From: Dasypus novemcinctus | Taxonomy: Eukaryota > Chordata > Mammalia > Cingulata > Dasypodidae | NCBI RefSeq assembly: GCF_030445035.2 | Contig: NC_080696.1 | Span: forward strand, 28,223,661 to 28,287,660 | Direction of reading: 5' to 3' | Length of the DNA: 64,000 nt | Part shown: positions 45,090 to 57,810 of the stretch, piece after piece | Position numbering within the stretch: the first letter of the stretch is position 1 | Layout: every line of letters begins with the position of its first letter | Notes under the pieces: model-generated | The model's input: only the letters and a program-made list of their open reading frames with translations | What the model was told of the DNA's origin: nothing | Database searches by the model: none | Program-made: the position numbers and the translations under genes

Positions 45090-46070
45090 CTTTATGGGGA
45101 GGTTTTGAACTACACAAAAGTTACAGTTCTGGCAGGGGAGGTCTACTGGTGCAGGGTGACAGTGAGGGACAGATGCATGGGGAAGGGTGCACCTCAGGCA
45201 TGCCTCTAGGGATTATGAATGTGTCCATATGGTCATGGGGTGTTATCTCAGTAGATGGAACCCATACAATAACCAACAAAACTTTCAATTCCCATTCTTG
45301 GAGCCCTGCTACATTTTCTAATACAGTGGCAAGAATATCTTCAATACATCATCAGAACCTAGCTAAAAGAGGACAGACCAATATGCCAGGCCCTTGATAT
45401 TAATGCTGGTAGTTATGAACTTCATTCTTGTAAAATTGAAACTTAGCCTAGTGATATATACTGCCTAAGAGTTACCTTCTGAAAATGTGTATGTTGCTCA
45501 AATGTAGCCTCTCTCTAAGCCAAACTCAGCATAGAAGTCTGCTTTCTCCCCAGCATGGGACATTACTCCCAAGGATGGGCCCCCTTGGCACTGAGGGATT
45601 GTTACCAATTGCCAACTAGAGATACATTTGTAAAAAGACCTTGACCAAGAGAGGGAATATTAAATACAAATGAGTGTTTATGGCTAGGATACTTCAATAT
45701 GAGTCAGGAAGTCATTCCAGAGGAAAGTTTAGGCAGGTCACAGGAGGATCTCTGTGGCTGCCACAGTAAATAATACCTCAGGCAGGAGTGTTCCTGAGGG
45801 CTCTAAAGACATCTGGACATTCTAGCCAGGGCAGATATCCCTGGGAAATTGGCAACCCATCAGTGGGCCTTACCTTGGAAACTATGGACCATGGTTAGTA
45901 GCAGTGCTTCAAGATTTATAAAAAATGTCCCACATTAATGAAAGATGTTTTTAATGGGTAAAGTGTGAGGGGGCGGAGGTGGGGTATATGGGAATCCCAC
46001 CTAATTTTGCTTTAACTTTCATGTAATCTAAAATTTCCTTAAAAATAAAGGGAAAAAAGACCATGAGTAC
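45090..46070 (+). mobile_element. LINE-1 3'UTR
   Basis: Shares GGTCTACTGGTGCAG, GATTATGAATGTGTCCATA-type and GTAAAATTGAAACTTAG blocks with 44080-44380, and continues to a CTTTCATGTAATCTAAAAT end and an A-rich tail. It may be a second copy or a tandem 3'UTR of the same lineage. Confidence 0.72.
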
Positions 46071-46549
46071 ATATAGGTAAAGCCCTTAGAAAACTGTGGT
46101 ACAGTGTCAATTTTATATGAATACTCAATTACTCAATCCAAAAGGATGTGCAAAAACTTAACTGTTGTTACTTGAGACACAGAACCTAGAGGGCTAAAGA
46201 AAATGGAGGGTAGGTCAATCAGATTTCAATATACAGTCCTGCATACATTTTAAACTTCTTATTAATGCATTATTTTTGCTGCTATTTTGTATGAAAACCC
46301 TACTGTCCCAAATTGTGGAATACAACAATTTCAGTAGGTTTTTTAATCACATCTTTAGCAATCCAGAGAGGCCCATTGATGAGGTCCATTTGTGCTTTCT
46401 GGAGTCTGAAGCTTCAATGCAGTGTCATGGCTATAGGTAGGCTGGAAATATCTGGGCTAATTTCACCCATGACTGCTCAGAAGCTATATTTTGCCTAGAA
46501 ACCTCTGTGAGCCTTCCACATGTATCTGTTACAGCAGCACCTTACTTCC

Positions 46550-47035
46550 CAGCACTATATGTGTTTAGTTTCTTAGCACTTCTATAATACATTGCCACAG
46601 ACTGGGTGGTTTGAGAACACAAACTTAAACCTTCACAATTCTAAGGACAAAAAGTCCAGCATTAATGTGTCCACAGCACCATACTCTGTGTCTCTCTCTG
46701 AAGATCCTTGCTAGGAACCATTCCTTGACTCTTCCAACTTCTGGTGGCTCCAGGTGTCCTGGCTCCTGGCAGCATGACTCTAATCTCTTCCTCATCTTCA
46801 CCTGGCCTGCTTCTCCAGTGTTGGTCCATCTTCACACAGCCTTCTCCTCTCTGTCTCTTCCCTTCTTGTAAGTGCACAAGTTGTATTATATTGCAGTTCA
46901 CCCTGATTCAGCAGACCTCATCTTAATCATATTTGCAAACATCTTATTTCCAAAAGTGGTCACACTCACAGGTACCAAGGTTTTCTCAATGTAATTTGGA
47001 GGGACACAATTCAACCACTGATGTTCTGTCATGGT
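46550..47035 (+). mobile_element. Old LTR-like interspersed repeat
   Basis: The order of TTAGCACTTCTATAATACAT, CACAGACTGGGTGGTTTGAG, CTTCTGGTGGCTCCAGG, CAGACCTCATCTTAATCATA, TATTTCCAAAAGTGGTCACA and GGAGGGACACAATTCAACCA is that of a widespread mammalian repeat, which I do not name with certainty. Confidence 0.6.
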
Positions 47036-47109
47036 AGGTACATGACAATATACCTTTGTCAAAATGCACAAAGCTGAGGATTAGGAAGAGTGAGCCTCCA
47101 AAACACTGT

Positions 47110-47290
47110 ATCAATACTGTCCCTTCAATTGTTCATACCACAGTGATGAGAGTTATTAACAGGGGAAACTGCTGGCTCTAGATTGGGAGGGTGGCAGGGG
47201 AATATGTGGGAATTGTTTGTATTCTCCACAGTTTTTATGTGAATCTAAAACTTCTCTTAAAAATATATCAGATTTTTAATAATCTCACAG
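47110..47290 (+). mobile_element. LINE-1 3'-end fragment
   Basis: GGGAATATGTGGGAATTGTT, TTTATGTGAATCTAAAACTT and an A-rich end follow the 3'-end pattern of the other LINE-1 copies. Confidence 0.55.
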
Positions 47291-47319
47291 CACTTTTTCA
47301 GAAGATAACTCTTCCTACT

Positions 47320-47960
47320 AATGTTCAGAAATAGACTGACCAAACATTAACTTAAAATACAATCTACCAGTAAATGTGAACCAACTTTAGTTGTAACTAC
47401 ATTTTTAATTATGTGGTTGTGGCACTACTGACTCATTACTAAAAGCAAAATTTCACATGTGAATTAAGAAAACTATCATGGCTTAACCTTTTTAAAGGTT
47501 TTTCTCAATATGGAATACTTAGTATCTATAGTCAACATTACTGATGCAATAAAATAATTGCATTTCTACTGTACTGTCTGTGGAATACTTTCTAGGGAAT
47601 GTTTGAGGACACTCCCTTTTCTTTGGCCAGATGCTGATTTTGAGGTTCCCAACTGAATGGGATTGTCAGATAGTAGATTTTTTGGACTGGGTAGCAAATT
47701 TTCTTTTTTCATGCTTGAGACAAGAACTGGGAAAGGCATTCACAACAGAACTCTTAGGTGACATCTTACCAACAGATGAATGTAGGAAATCATTATTAAT
47801 TTATTTACAGTTCACACTATGATCCCTTATTTACAGTCTACACAGGTGTCCCACTTGAGTCAAAGGTGGGTTTCAAAAAAAGTTGTAGTTTGGGGTTCAC
47901 TTTAGACACCCAAAAGACAGATGTAGGGTACTTTATATAGATGACACAGCATAGGAAGGC
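47320..47960. repeat. Segmental duplication, copy 2 part 1 (pairs with 3460-4060)
   Basis: Co-linear with 3460-4060. It lacks any ERV-A sequence at its left edge, so ERV-A is not shared at this junction. Confidence 0.8.
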
Positions 47961-48190
47961 AGCAGAGCACAGTGACCAAAAGCATGGGTGCCAAGGTCTG
48001 GTCAACTGTGTTCAAATCTCATTCAGAGGCCATCCAAAACAGGGAACATTATGTAAACTCTTTATGTGTCCAGTTTTCCATGCTGTCTTTTGAAGATTTT
48101 AGCCAGACCTGCTTATTAGTTTGTATTATGAGACTAAAAATAAGCAAATGTAAGGAAATCCTTAAGAAAAATGCCCAATATATCATAAAA
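47961..48190 (+). mobile_element. Possible MIR remnant
   Basis: GCAGAGCACAGTGACCAAAA, a TTCAAATCTCATTC centre and GTAAACTCTTTATGTGTCC follow the MIR layout loosely. Confidence 0.45.
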
Positions 48191-49259
48191 GCCCCAGAAG
48201 AGTTCACTTATTAAATGCTGGGAGGAATTTGCAAGAAACTTGCTAGTGCTTCCCTCCAGAGTGGGTGCCTGATGGTTCCAGGACAAGGGGGATGGACACT
48301 GACTTTCAGCCCTCAGAGGGGTGATCCTTTACAGCTCACAGAGAACACGTGCTCTGTTCTGAGATCCCACATCAACCCTGTGTGGTCAACAACACTGCTG
48401 AGTGAATGATTCTAGTCAGGAAATGTAGTCAGTGCCCCCACTCAGCAGATTCTGGGGTTACAAGTTACCTCCCAGGAGCTGTGGAGAAAGGCCTGCCAAC
48501 TACTTTATTACGGGAGAGAGAGTGGTTCAAACCCTCACCCTGCCTTCTGCATAAGTGAGTTCTCTGACCCAAACCATGACTCAGGTTTCCCCTCATAGAG
48601 TTCCTCTGAAGGACCAGGGAACAACAAAACTTGTGAACATCGTGCCCCAAATACTCCCACTGTCAGCTGCCTCATGTGAGCCTTCCTGGGGGCATGTAAT
48701 CTCTCCTAGTGATCAGGGGTGTGCTTGATTCCCATCCTGGCTCAGAACCCATCTTTTCACAAAGAGCTACCACATGAGAGCTCTGCAAAGAATGTGCTCT
48801 CCTTGCACTCAAGTCTGAAGAAGCAGTGGCAGAGGAAAGAGTCCCATCCATAGCTATCCCCACCCAGGACTTTCCTCAGCACCTCTAGCCTCCTTTCTTT
48901 GGGCCCCAATTGCTCATGTACTAAGGGATGTCCCTTCTTCTCCCTCCCCCAGGCTGCACTCAGTTACCTGCACCCTCTGCTATTATCCCACGGAAATCCC
49001 ACCATGAAATCTGGCAAAATCATATGCCCTTTTAGGTAAAGATAGACAATCCATTAATGAGAAAGGATAGTGAAGGGAATCACTGCATTTAACTTCAACA
49101 TTTGTCTTACTTATGCTCTAGCTTCCTAAACCATGGAACCACTAACAAGTCTAATATGTGTTATTATGGTCAACATCTAAAGAAGCTTATTTTGTGATAT
49201 AAAACATATTGGAAAAAAATTATTCTATTTTCCACATACTTACTATTGAAGAGCATACA
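48191..49259. other. Unique sequence in duplication copy 2
   Basis: No gene seen. The equivalent interval of copy 1 (about 4100-5640) carries candidate exon u1; I could not find a matching exon here. Confidence 0.4.
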
Positions 49260-50070
49260 GGGCAGTGAGAAAATCAGTAGGTAACTTCCTAAAATGAAAA
49301 TTTTGGATAACCCCCAAGGATTAAAGGAAATATGTATATTGGTTTATAAACTGACATTTGGAAACTCAAGTTCTTATAGCTAGGTTTGGAAAACTAGTTA
49401 TATGAATGGTACTAACATACCCCAAGTATACTGAGTTATATATACACTTAATGATGAATAGAGGTTGAAAAGGGTGTTAAAAACATCTTTAATACACCTC
49501 ATCATATGAAATGCATCCTTTCTGGTCCCTACCAATCCAGATTCACTCCATATTCTGCAATAATTATTTTACTACATCCCTGCTGAGTAAAATAACATTA
49601 ACACAGGCATGGTCTTGAGGAAGAGAGCGAATGGTAAAGAACTTTATAAGAAATGCTAAATTTTTCTAAAGGGAGACTCATTTTGAGGCAACCAGCTTGA
49701 TAGATGGATCTAAAATATAAAATAAGGATTAAGAAAAAAGTATAAATCACATCTAAAACTCTTAGGACAAATTGGAGAGGAGAAACTAGAAGAAAAGTGA
49801 ATCATATTTTGTGGAAAAATTTCCTGCCAATTTTTTGGGGATTGAATTAATCATGTTGGCCAATATGATCATACCTCTTAAGCAGCAATTGAGATTTCCC
49901 ATCTCTATGTACTGTGGAAACTAAGCTGGGAGCTTTTCTACCTGCTACCAACTCCCGACCATGAGTCTTACGTGCATCATGAGGTAACCATGGCAACCGG
50001 TCATCACAGAATTTTCAAAGGGAATGTATTCTCCATATTGCAAGGTCCAACTGCTGCTGTGTGGCCATTT
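49260..50070. repeat. Segmental duplication, copy 2 part 2 (pairs with 5640-6560)
   Basis: Co-linear with 5640-6560 until about 50070, where a minus-strand LINE-1 begins. Confidence 0.88.
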
Positions 50071-50089
50071 TACTTGGCCATCAGCATTG

Positions 50090-51925
50090 AATGGGTGTTA
50101 CTATATCTCAACATCCTCTCCAATATTTTTTATTTTCTGTTTCTTAATAACACCATTATAGTGAGTGTGACATGGTATTTCAGTTTGGTTTTGAGTTGCA
50201 TGTCCATAATAGCTAATGAAGGTAAGCATCTTTTCATGTGCTTTCTGGTCATTTGTGTATACTCTTTGGAGACACAAGTCTTTTCCCCATATTTAATTGG
50301 GTTTTCTTTCATTGTATTGTTGAATTTTAGGATTTCTTTGTATAGTCTAGGTATTAAACCCTAATTGGATATATAGTTTCCAATTGTTTTCTCCCATGGA
50401 ATGAGTTGTCTTTTCATTTTCATGATAAAATTATTTTAGGTGAAAAACTTTTTAATTTAGATGAGGTCTTATCAATTTTTCCTTTGTTGCTTGTGCTTTG
50501 GGTGTAAAGCCTAAGAAACCATTGCCCAACATGAGGTGCTGAAGATCATTTCCTATGTTTTCTTCTAGAAATCTTATCTTACTAGTTCTTTTAGATCTTT
50601 ATACATTTTCAGTTAATTTTTTGTATATGAGATGAGATCAGGGTCCTCTGTCATTGTTTTACATTTGGATATCCAGTTCTCTTAGCATCATTTATTGAAG
50701 AGACTATTTTGAGTGGACTTGGCAGCCTTGTCAAAAATCAATTGGCCATAGTTATGAGAGTCTATTTCTGAATAATTTTGAGGGTCCATTCAGTTCAATT
50801 GGTCTAGTATCTACTTGTCCCAGGACCATGTTGTTTAGGCCACTGTAGCTTTGTAATATGTTTTAAAGTGAAGAAGTGTGTGTCCTCTGAGTTTGTTTTT
50901 CATGATGGTTTTGGCTTTTTGGGACTGTATGTCCTTCCAAATAAATGTGTTGACTTGTCTTTTCCATTTCTACAAAGTTGTTTATTGCAATTTTCATTGG
51001 GACTGTATAGCATCGGTAATTCATATATCTTGGTATATTTAACCTTCCAATCCATGAGCAGGGAATATCCTTCCATTCTCTTAAAAATTCTTTTTGTATT
51101 CATAATTTTGAAGTTTCCCATGCATAATTCCTTTACATCCTCAGTTAAATTTATTCCGGTAGTTGGAAATGGACTTCTTTTTTTCATTTCTTCCTGAAAT
51201 TATACATAAATACTACTGATTTGCTCATGTTTATCTCAACAAACAGCACTTTGCTGGAATTGTTAGCTTGAATAACTTTGTTGTACAGTGTACAGGACTT
51301 TCTATATATAAGATCATGTCATTTGCAAGGAGAAAGTTTTACTTCTTTTCCTAATTGGATGTCTTTAATTTCTTTTTCTTGCTTATTTGGCTCTGCCTAC
51401 AACATCCAGTACAATGTTGAATTACATCGGTGACATTGGGCATCCTTGTCTCATTCCAGATCTTGGAAAGTTTTCAGTCTTTCACCAGTGATATGGTGTT
51501 TGCAGTGGTGTTTTTCAAGTATGCCCTTTATAATTTTGGTGAAGTTTCCTTTTATTCTTATTTTTCTAATTGATTTTAGGAAGAAAGGATGCTGGATTTT
51601 GTCACATGCCTTTTCTGCATTAATTTAGATGATATTGTTTTTTTTCCCCCTTCATTTTTGGTTTTTAAACTCTCCAATCTTTGTGATTTCTTTCTGCTTG
51701 TGTTGGATTTAGTTTGTGCTGTTGTTTTGTTAGTTCCTCCTGATGTGCAGTTCGGTGTTTGACTTTTGCTCTTTTTTCTTTTGTAGTTTAAGCATTTAGG
51801 GCTATAAATTCCCCCCTCAGTACTGCGTTTGCTACATCCTGTAAGTTTTTGTATGTGGTGGTTTTGTTTTCAATCATCTCAGAATGTTTCCTAATTGCTT
51901 TCCTGCTTTCACCATTGAGACAGTC
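50090..51925 (-). mobile_element. LINE-1 ORF2 (reverse transcriptase region), decayed
   Basis: The reverse complement runs through typical ORF2 RT and thumb blocks, for example the region around 50815-50870 (CAAAGCTACAGTGGCCTAAA) and 51295-51330. Only short frames survive (up to 130 codons, on either strand), and both LINE-1 ends are missing. Confidence 0.8.
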
Positions 51926-52389
51926 CTTAAAAATGCTGCTTTCTCAAAGCTGTTGGGGAAGAGAATCAATGCCCAAAGGATGTTCATGAGCCACCAGAAT
52001 GGCCCCAATGCTGACACAATTTCCTGACTCTACATTTCAAACCCTAACAATTATGTCATTTCCCTCACATGAACCCCCCCCCCAAAGGTCTAGATGAAGT
52101 CCAGACTTGTAGCCCTCTTCCCACAGCATTTTTACATTATCTGTCACCTACTTTGGCGAGCCTCTCTGACAGTCAAGTGACCTCCCTGAGTGACTGGTGG
52201 TCTATTTGGCTCCCCAAGCTGGTGCAGAACCCTGGACATCCCAGACCAACTGCTACATGGCAGCTCCTCAAATGATTAGCTTCACCTTCCACTGAGCAAC
52301 CCTGGGTGATCAGTTGATGTTCATCAACAGGGATAGTGACCCACTGCACCAGGGCTTTTTGGTTCAATGGATGAAGTCTGGAAGCCCCC
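51926..52389. other. Unique sequence
   Basis: No gene or repeat recognised apart from a C-run at 52075-52083. Confidence 0.4.
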
Positions 52390-52625
52390 AGCTTTTTCCC
52401 TGGCTAAGGTCTTCAATCCTGTCTGAGCAGCCTGGATTGAAAATAGGCATAGAGTTCACAAGCACTAATTATGTACCTTCTCTGCAAGTGTTCTTCCTCA
52501 CCAAACCAGGTCCATTCTGGAAGATATGGGTCTGAGACCTTACAGTCCTTATGAATTTTACTGACCATTACTGATACTACATGCCTTTTTCTTTACTGTT
52601 TCACAAGCTGAACTCACTACAGATC
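52390..52625. repeat. Segmental duplication, copy 2 part 3a (left flank of ERV-C)
   Basis: Pairs with 18550-18737. It ends with AGATC (52621-52625), the left target duplication of ERV-C. Confidence 0.75.
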
Positions 52626-53389
52626 TGTGACAGTTAGGCTAATGTGTCAACTCAGCCATGTAATTGTGCCCAGTTGTTTGGTCAAGCAAGCACTGAGCTA
52701 ACTGTAATACAAGAGCATTTATGAACTTTAGTCACCATTGACTCTACTGCAGTGGTAAATCATGGATAGCTGGTTATAATTACATCAGTCAGGGGCATTG
52801 CCATCAGCAGTGAGTGATGCTTAACCCAATCAGTTAAATGCCACCCAACATTAAGAAAGCAAAAACCCAATTAAAAGTTATTAACAACCATGATTGTAAC
52901 ATTCTTACATCAATATCAAAATGTACGTGTTAAGGCTAGGGGAGTACAGAAGAGATATACTAAATGTATGCTATGGACCATATTTAGTGGTAATAGTCTG
53001 ATGATAAATCTCATAATCTGTAACAAATGAATGTTCCACAATGGTGTGGTTGTTGAAGGCTTGTAGTATGGGAATTCTGCATATCAGCATGATTGTTTTG
53101 TAAGTTCACAACTTCTTTTATATATATATATATTTTATATATATATATATATGGGGGAAGTGATTCTGGCATTGAAAGAGAATTGCCCAGCCCATCTTTG
53201 TACAGCCAATATGTCCCAGAATTTGTCAAGAACCTTCACTGGACTTTCATTGCAGCCCCTGGTTGCAGCCTGCCTGTGGAACCTGGACTTGTGCATCCCC
53301 ATGGCTGTGTGAGAGATTCTTATAGAATCACATACTATTGACATAATTTCTTGTTGATTCTATTTCCCTAGAGAACACTGACTTATACA
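52626..53389 (+). mobile_element. ERV-C 5' LTR, interrupted
   Basis: It starts TGTGACAGTTAGGC and ends CTGACTTATACA. The LTR sequence proper is 52626-52851 and about 53153-53389; the middle is an inserted LINE-1 3' end. The two parts join in register with 60455-60913. Confidence 0.9.
52852..53152 (+). mobile_element. LINE-1 3' end inserted in ERV-C 5' LTR
   Basis: A 3'UTR-like segment (GTAACAAATGAATGTTCCAC, TTTTGTAAGTTCACAACTTC) ends in a TA-rich tract at 53117-53152 that replaces a plain A-tail. Its absence from the 3' LTR shows that it came after ERV-C. Confidence 0.7.
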
Positions 53390-53399
53390 GCTTTGTACA

Positions 53400-53750
53400 G
53401 GGAGTGGGGTTTTTTTTCCAATTTCTACTCAATTTATTCATTTTTTTAAAAGATATTACATTAAAAATATATATATATGAGGTCCCCATTCGCCCCCACC
53501 ACCCCCACCCCACCACTCCCCCCTCAGTAACACTTCCCACATCATGTCACATCCATTGCATCTGGTGAGTACATCTCTGGGCATCACTGCACCCCATGTC
53601 CCGTGTTCCACACCATAGCCCACACTTTCCCATGTTCCATCCAGTGGGCCATGGGAGGGCATACAACATCCGGCAATTGTCCCTGGGGTACGACCCAGGA
53701 CAACTCCAAGTCCCAAGAATGCCTGGGAGTGGTTCTTAAGGAACAGAGTC
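53400..53750 (-). mobile_element. LINE-type repeat in ERV-C leader
   Basis: A T-rich left end (an A-tail on the minus strand), a short AT run and a long C-rich body (CCCCATTCGCCCCCACCACC) are followed by CATGTTCCATCCAGTGGGCC. It resembles a LINE-1 3' end of this genome but is not assigned firmly. Confidence 0.5.
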
Positions 53751-53879
53751 TTTACATGGGGTGTCTGAGGTGGTTTTGGGAGTTTTGCAATAGTCTCTTT
53801 AATTGAACTCAAGGGAACTGACAATTCCCTTTCCAATAACAAAGAGGCTGCTAATGGTTTATGGTGTGAGTTAGCAATC

Positions 53880-55445
53880 GAGATGCACAGATAGCATCAC
53901 TGGATTCCCCTACTTCCATACTTATAAGAAGCAAGGATCTGGGTGAGAGTGTTTTCAATACCTTAACAGAGTTCTGTGCAGTCAAACAGTGTAATGATGT
54001 TGGCTGGCTCCTCCTAGATAGTCTGGATAGTGTTACAAAAGAAAGAGATGAGTTAAAGGCTTCAGATTTGAAACTTAAACTCCACATGGATGATGCAAAA
54101 GTTTCTATGTGTGCTCTGAAAGAAAATCTTGTCTCCTGTGCCACAGGCTTGAAATATCTGAGAACCAAACTCAGACTCTCATTATATGATAATGGAGTTA
54201 CAAAGGAAACTAAAATCCCAGTCCTGCAGGGTTTCTTCAAACTGAAGACTTTGATTGGAAAAGAGTGGAATTCAGAAAATTGGGATGGAGACATATGGGA
54301 TGATGATATTGATGGAGACATTGAAACCCTGAATTCTGCTGCGACTTTATCACATAAGCCTTCCATGGCCTGCCCTGTCCAGATCATACCTTGCCAACCT
54401 TGTATCATCCAATGTCCAGCCTGCTCCAGGGAGTCTGAAACAACTTCCAGCCCTGAGGTGGGTACCAGCCAAACTGAAGCCTGCCCTGCCCAGCCTCTGG
54501 CCTGCCCCAAGGAATCTGGACCTCCTCCCAGCACTGAGACATGTACCAGCCAAATTCCAGCAGCACTGCCTAGCCTCCAGTCTGCCCTGAGGAAACTACC
54601 TTCCAACCCCTGCCTGAAGAGATTAATCCTGTCTCACCAGAAGAAAATGCAAGAGAATGCCCTGAGGTCAGTAGCTTGCAAGGCATTTCTAATCCTTCTC
54701 CTTACCCACCCCCACCACCTCTCTTGTATTTGAGACCTATTACTAGACTAAAATCACAACAAGACCCCAAAGGTGAAATACAAAGTGTGACCCATGAGGA
54801 AGTAATGTATACTCAGAAAGAATGGCATGAGTTTTCAACTTATATAGACAGAAATCATGGGAATATGCGTGGGAATGGATACTAAGGGTATGGGATAATG
54901 GTGGAAGAAATATAAGGTTGGATCAGGCTGAATTTATTGATATGGGCCCACTAAGCAGAAATTCTGGATTCCGTGCTATAGCTGGATGGGTTAGAAAGGG
55001 CTTTAACAGTTTGTTTGGGTGGCTGATTGAAGCATGGGCCAAAAGATGGCCTAGCATGTCTGAGGTTGAGATACCCGATTTATGCTTGTACACAGTAGAA
55101 GAAGGAATTCAAAGGCTTAGGGAGATTGTAATGCTAGAATGGATTTACCATTTTAGAGCTGCCCACCCACCCCAGAAATGTCCAGAGGACACACCTTTAA
55201 TCAGGACTGTAAGGAATAATTTTGTAAGACTTACTCCATCTTCCCTGGACAGCTCTGTGGTTGTTGTTCTCTGTAGTCCAGATATAACTGTAGGGGGGAC
55301 TCTGATGGAATTAGAATCCTTAAACATTATGGGGATGATTGGATGTCAGTCTGGTAAAAGTCAAATAGCAGATAATCTCAAAGTCAAGGTGGGCATGGCT
55401 ACCACCATGAAAGGCAGATTCAAGAAAGCACTCAAAATAGTCTGA
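53880..55445 (+). pseudogene. gag: ERV-C gag remnant
   Basis: Three successive frames cover it. 54068-54733 (no ATG at its start) has a charged, coiled-coil-like beginning and a Pro/Ser/Cys-rich repeat (ACPAQPLACPKESGPP). 54720-54885 continues with a RPITRLKS...EGEI-type block and YTQKEW. 54918-55445 holds a capsid-like block with Trp-rich helices. No CCHC knuckle is seen, in keeping with ERVL-type Gag. At least two frameshifts break it. Confidence 0.72.
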
Positions 55446-55779
55446 GTTGCATAGATTTATGGTATTGGATAATACATAATGGGGGACCTAGCAGTGAAAT
55501 AAGCAGTCTACTAATTTTCTTCACAATCTTTATAAACAGAAGTGTTCTAGGTTGAGTGAATAAAACCCTAACTCAAATTACAGATGCAGAGAATCACAGC
55601 ACCTTAATCAATTCCCAGACTTGAGATGGTTTGCAGATCCAGAGCCCCTTGAATGAGGAGAAGGCCAAGTCTCCTTGGGGGAAGGATCCCATTAAACTGC
55701 CCAAACTTTATACTGTTAATCTTCCTCCCACTTTTCCCCAAGGAGACCTACTTTTACCAGAGTAACTGCATTGGGGAAA

Positions 55780-56014
55780 AGGAAATGATCAGACATTTCG
55801 GTAATTATTAGATACTGGCTCAGAAGTGACATTAATTCCAGGAAACCCAAAATATCACTATGGTCCACAAGTCAGAGTAGGGGCTTATGGAAGTCAGATG
55901 ATTAATGGAGCTCAGGTCTGTCCCACAGTTGGTCCAGTAGGTCCCTGGACTCATTCTGTGGTTATTTCCCCAGTTGCAGGATGCATAATTGGAATAGACA
56001 TACTCAGTAAGTGA
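55780..56014 (+). pseudogene. pro: ERV-C protease remnant
   Basis: The active-site Asp-Thr-Gly lies at 55811-55819 (LLDTGSEVTLIPG), and the flap and C-terminal Gly-Ile-Asp (GCIIGIDILSK) are visible. This is the retroviral aspartic protease that matures Gag-Pol. The frame from 55826 is open to a stop at 56012; upstream codons have a stop before the DTG block. Confidence 0.78.
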
Positions 56015-56051
56015 CTAGATAAATCCCCACATTGGATCCCTGACTTGTGGA

Positions 56052-56747
56052 GTGAGGGCCATTATGGTTGGAAAGGCCAAGTGGAAGCCACTAGAACTGC
56101 CCCTACCTAGCAAAATAGTAAATCAAAAGCAATGCTGGATTCCCGGATGGATTGCAAAAAGTAGTGCCACCATCAAAGATTTGAAGGATGTAGGGGTGGT
56201 GATTCCCACCACAACCTCATTCAACTGTCCTATTTGGCCTGTGCATAAAACAGATGGATCTAGGAGGATGGCAGTAGATTATAGTGAACTTAACGTGATG
56301 GTGACATCAATTGCACCTGCTGTTCCAGATGTGTTACCATTGCTTGTGCAAATCACATCCCCTGGTACCTGGTATGCAGCTGTTGATTTAGCCAATGTGT
56401 TTTTTTCAATTGCTATTAGTAAGAACCACCAGAAACAGTTTGCTTTCAGCTGGCAAGGCCAGCAGTATACCTTCACTGTCCTGTCTCACGAGTTTATGAA
56501 CTCTACAGCTCTATGTCATAATATTGTCTGCAGGGATATCGATCATCTCTCCCTCCCTCAGGGCATCACACTGGTCCATTATATTGATATCATGTTGATA
56601 GGACCTAGTAAGCAAGAAGTAGCAAAGACTCTAGACTTATTAGTAAGGCATTTGCATAAGAGAGAATGGGAGATAAATCCAATTAAAATACAAGGTCCTT
56701 CCACCTCAGTGAAATTTCTAGGTGTCCAGTGGTGTGGGGCATGTTGA
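56052..56747 (+). pseudogene. pol: ERV-C reverse transcriptase remnant
   Basis: 231 codons are open and contain RT blocks in order: NCPIWPVHKTDGSRRMAVDY, PDVLPLL, TWYAAVDLANVFFSIAI, the FAFSWQGQQYTFTVL block and, at codons near 56577-56595, HYIDIMLIG, where the catalytic YxDD has lost its second Asp (Ile instead). A C-terminal FLGVQW block follows. Most similar in layout to ERVL polymerases. Inactive by the active-site change as well as downstream stops. Confidence 0.88.
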
Positions 56748-57762
56748 GCTATCCCTTCTAAAGTGAAGGATAAGCTGTTGCATCTGACCCCTCCAGTGAC
56801 CAAAAAGAGGCACAATGCTTAGTTGGTTTCTTTGGATTTTGGATACAACACATTCCTCACTGGGTGTGCTACTCCAACCCATTTACCCAGTGACCAGAAA
56901 AGCTGCTAGTTTTGATTGGGTACCAGAACAAGAAGAGGCTCTACTTCAGGTTCAGGCTGCTGTGCAAGCTGCACTCTCACTTGGACTATATATGATCCAG
57001 CAGATCCAATGGTGCTGGAAGTTTCAGTGGCAAATAAAGATGCTACCTGGAGCCTTTGGCAGGCCCCTACAGGAGGATCACAATGCAGACTCTCAGGATT
57101 TTGGAGCAAAGCCCCACCATCCTCTGCAGATAACTACTCCCCTTTTGAGAAACAGGTTTTGGCCTGCTACTGGGCTATAGTGGAGACTGAATTCTTAACC
57201 ATGGGACATCAAGTTACCATGAGACTTGAGTTTCTTATCATGAGCTGGGTATTGTCTGACCCACCAAACCATAAAGTTGGGAGTGCACAGTAGCACTGCA
57301 TAATAAAGTGGAAGTGGTATATATGAGATAGGACTCGAGTTGGTCCTGAAGTAAGTTACATGAGGAAGTAACCCAAATACCCATGGTCACCACCCCTGCC
57401 TTGTTACCTTTTCTTTCCCAGCCCACTGTTTTGGCCTCTAGGGGAGTCCTTACAATCAGTTGATTGAGGAAGAGAAAACTTGGGCCTGGTTTATAGATAG
57501 TTCTGCACAACATGCTGGTAGCACCCAAAAGTGGGCAGCTACAACACTGCAGCCCCTTTCTGGGACATCCCTGAAGGACAGTGGTGAGGGAAAATCCTAA
57601 CAGTGGGAAGAACTTGGAGTAGTGCACCTGGTTGTTCATTTTGCTTGGAAGAAGAAATGGCCAGAGGTGCATTTGTTCACTGATTAATGGGCTGTTGCCA
57701 ATGGTTTGGCTGGATGGTCAGGTACTTGGAAGGAACATGATTGGAAAATTGGTGACAAAGAG
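56748..57762 (+). pseudogene. pol: ERV-C connection and RNase H remnant
   Basis: Overlapping frames 56815-57180 and 56916-57293 hold the connection region, including FDWVPEQEEALLQVQAAVQA and SPFEKQVLACYWAIVETEFL. Near 57480-57760 an RNase H-like end (VHLVVHFAWKKKWPEVHLFT) is cut by the solo LTR. Many stops and frameshifts. Confidence 0.72.
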
Positions 57763-57810
57763 GTCCGTTGCGACGGTTTGCTCGGTCGGTAGAGGTGGGG
57801 TCTGGCTGCG

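Noticed and set aside
53851-54606. 251-codon minus-strand frame
   Set aside because: It is antisense to the ERV-C gag frame at 54068-54733, which has Gag-like composition and is followed by protease and RT in order on the plus strand.
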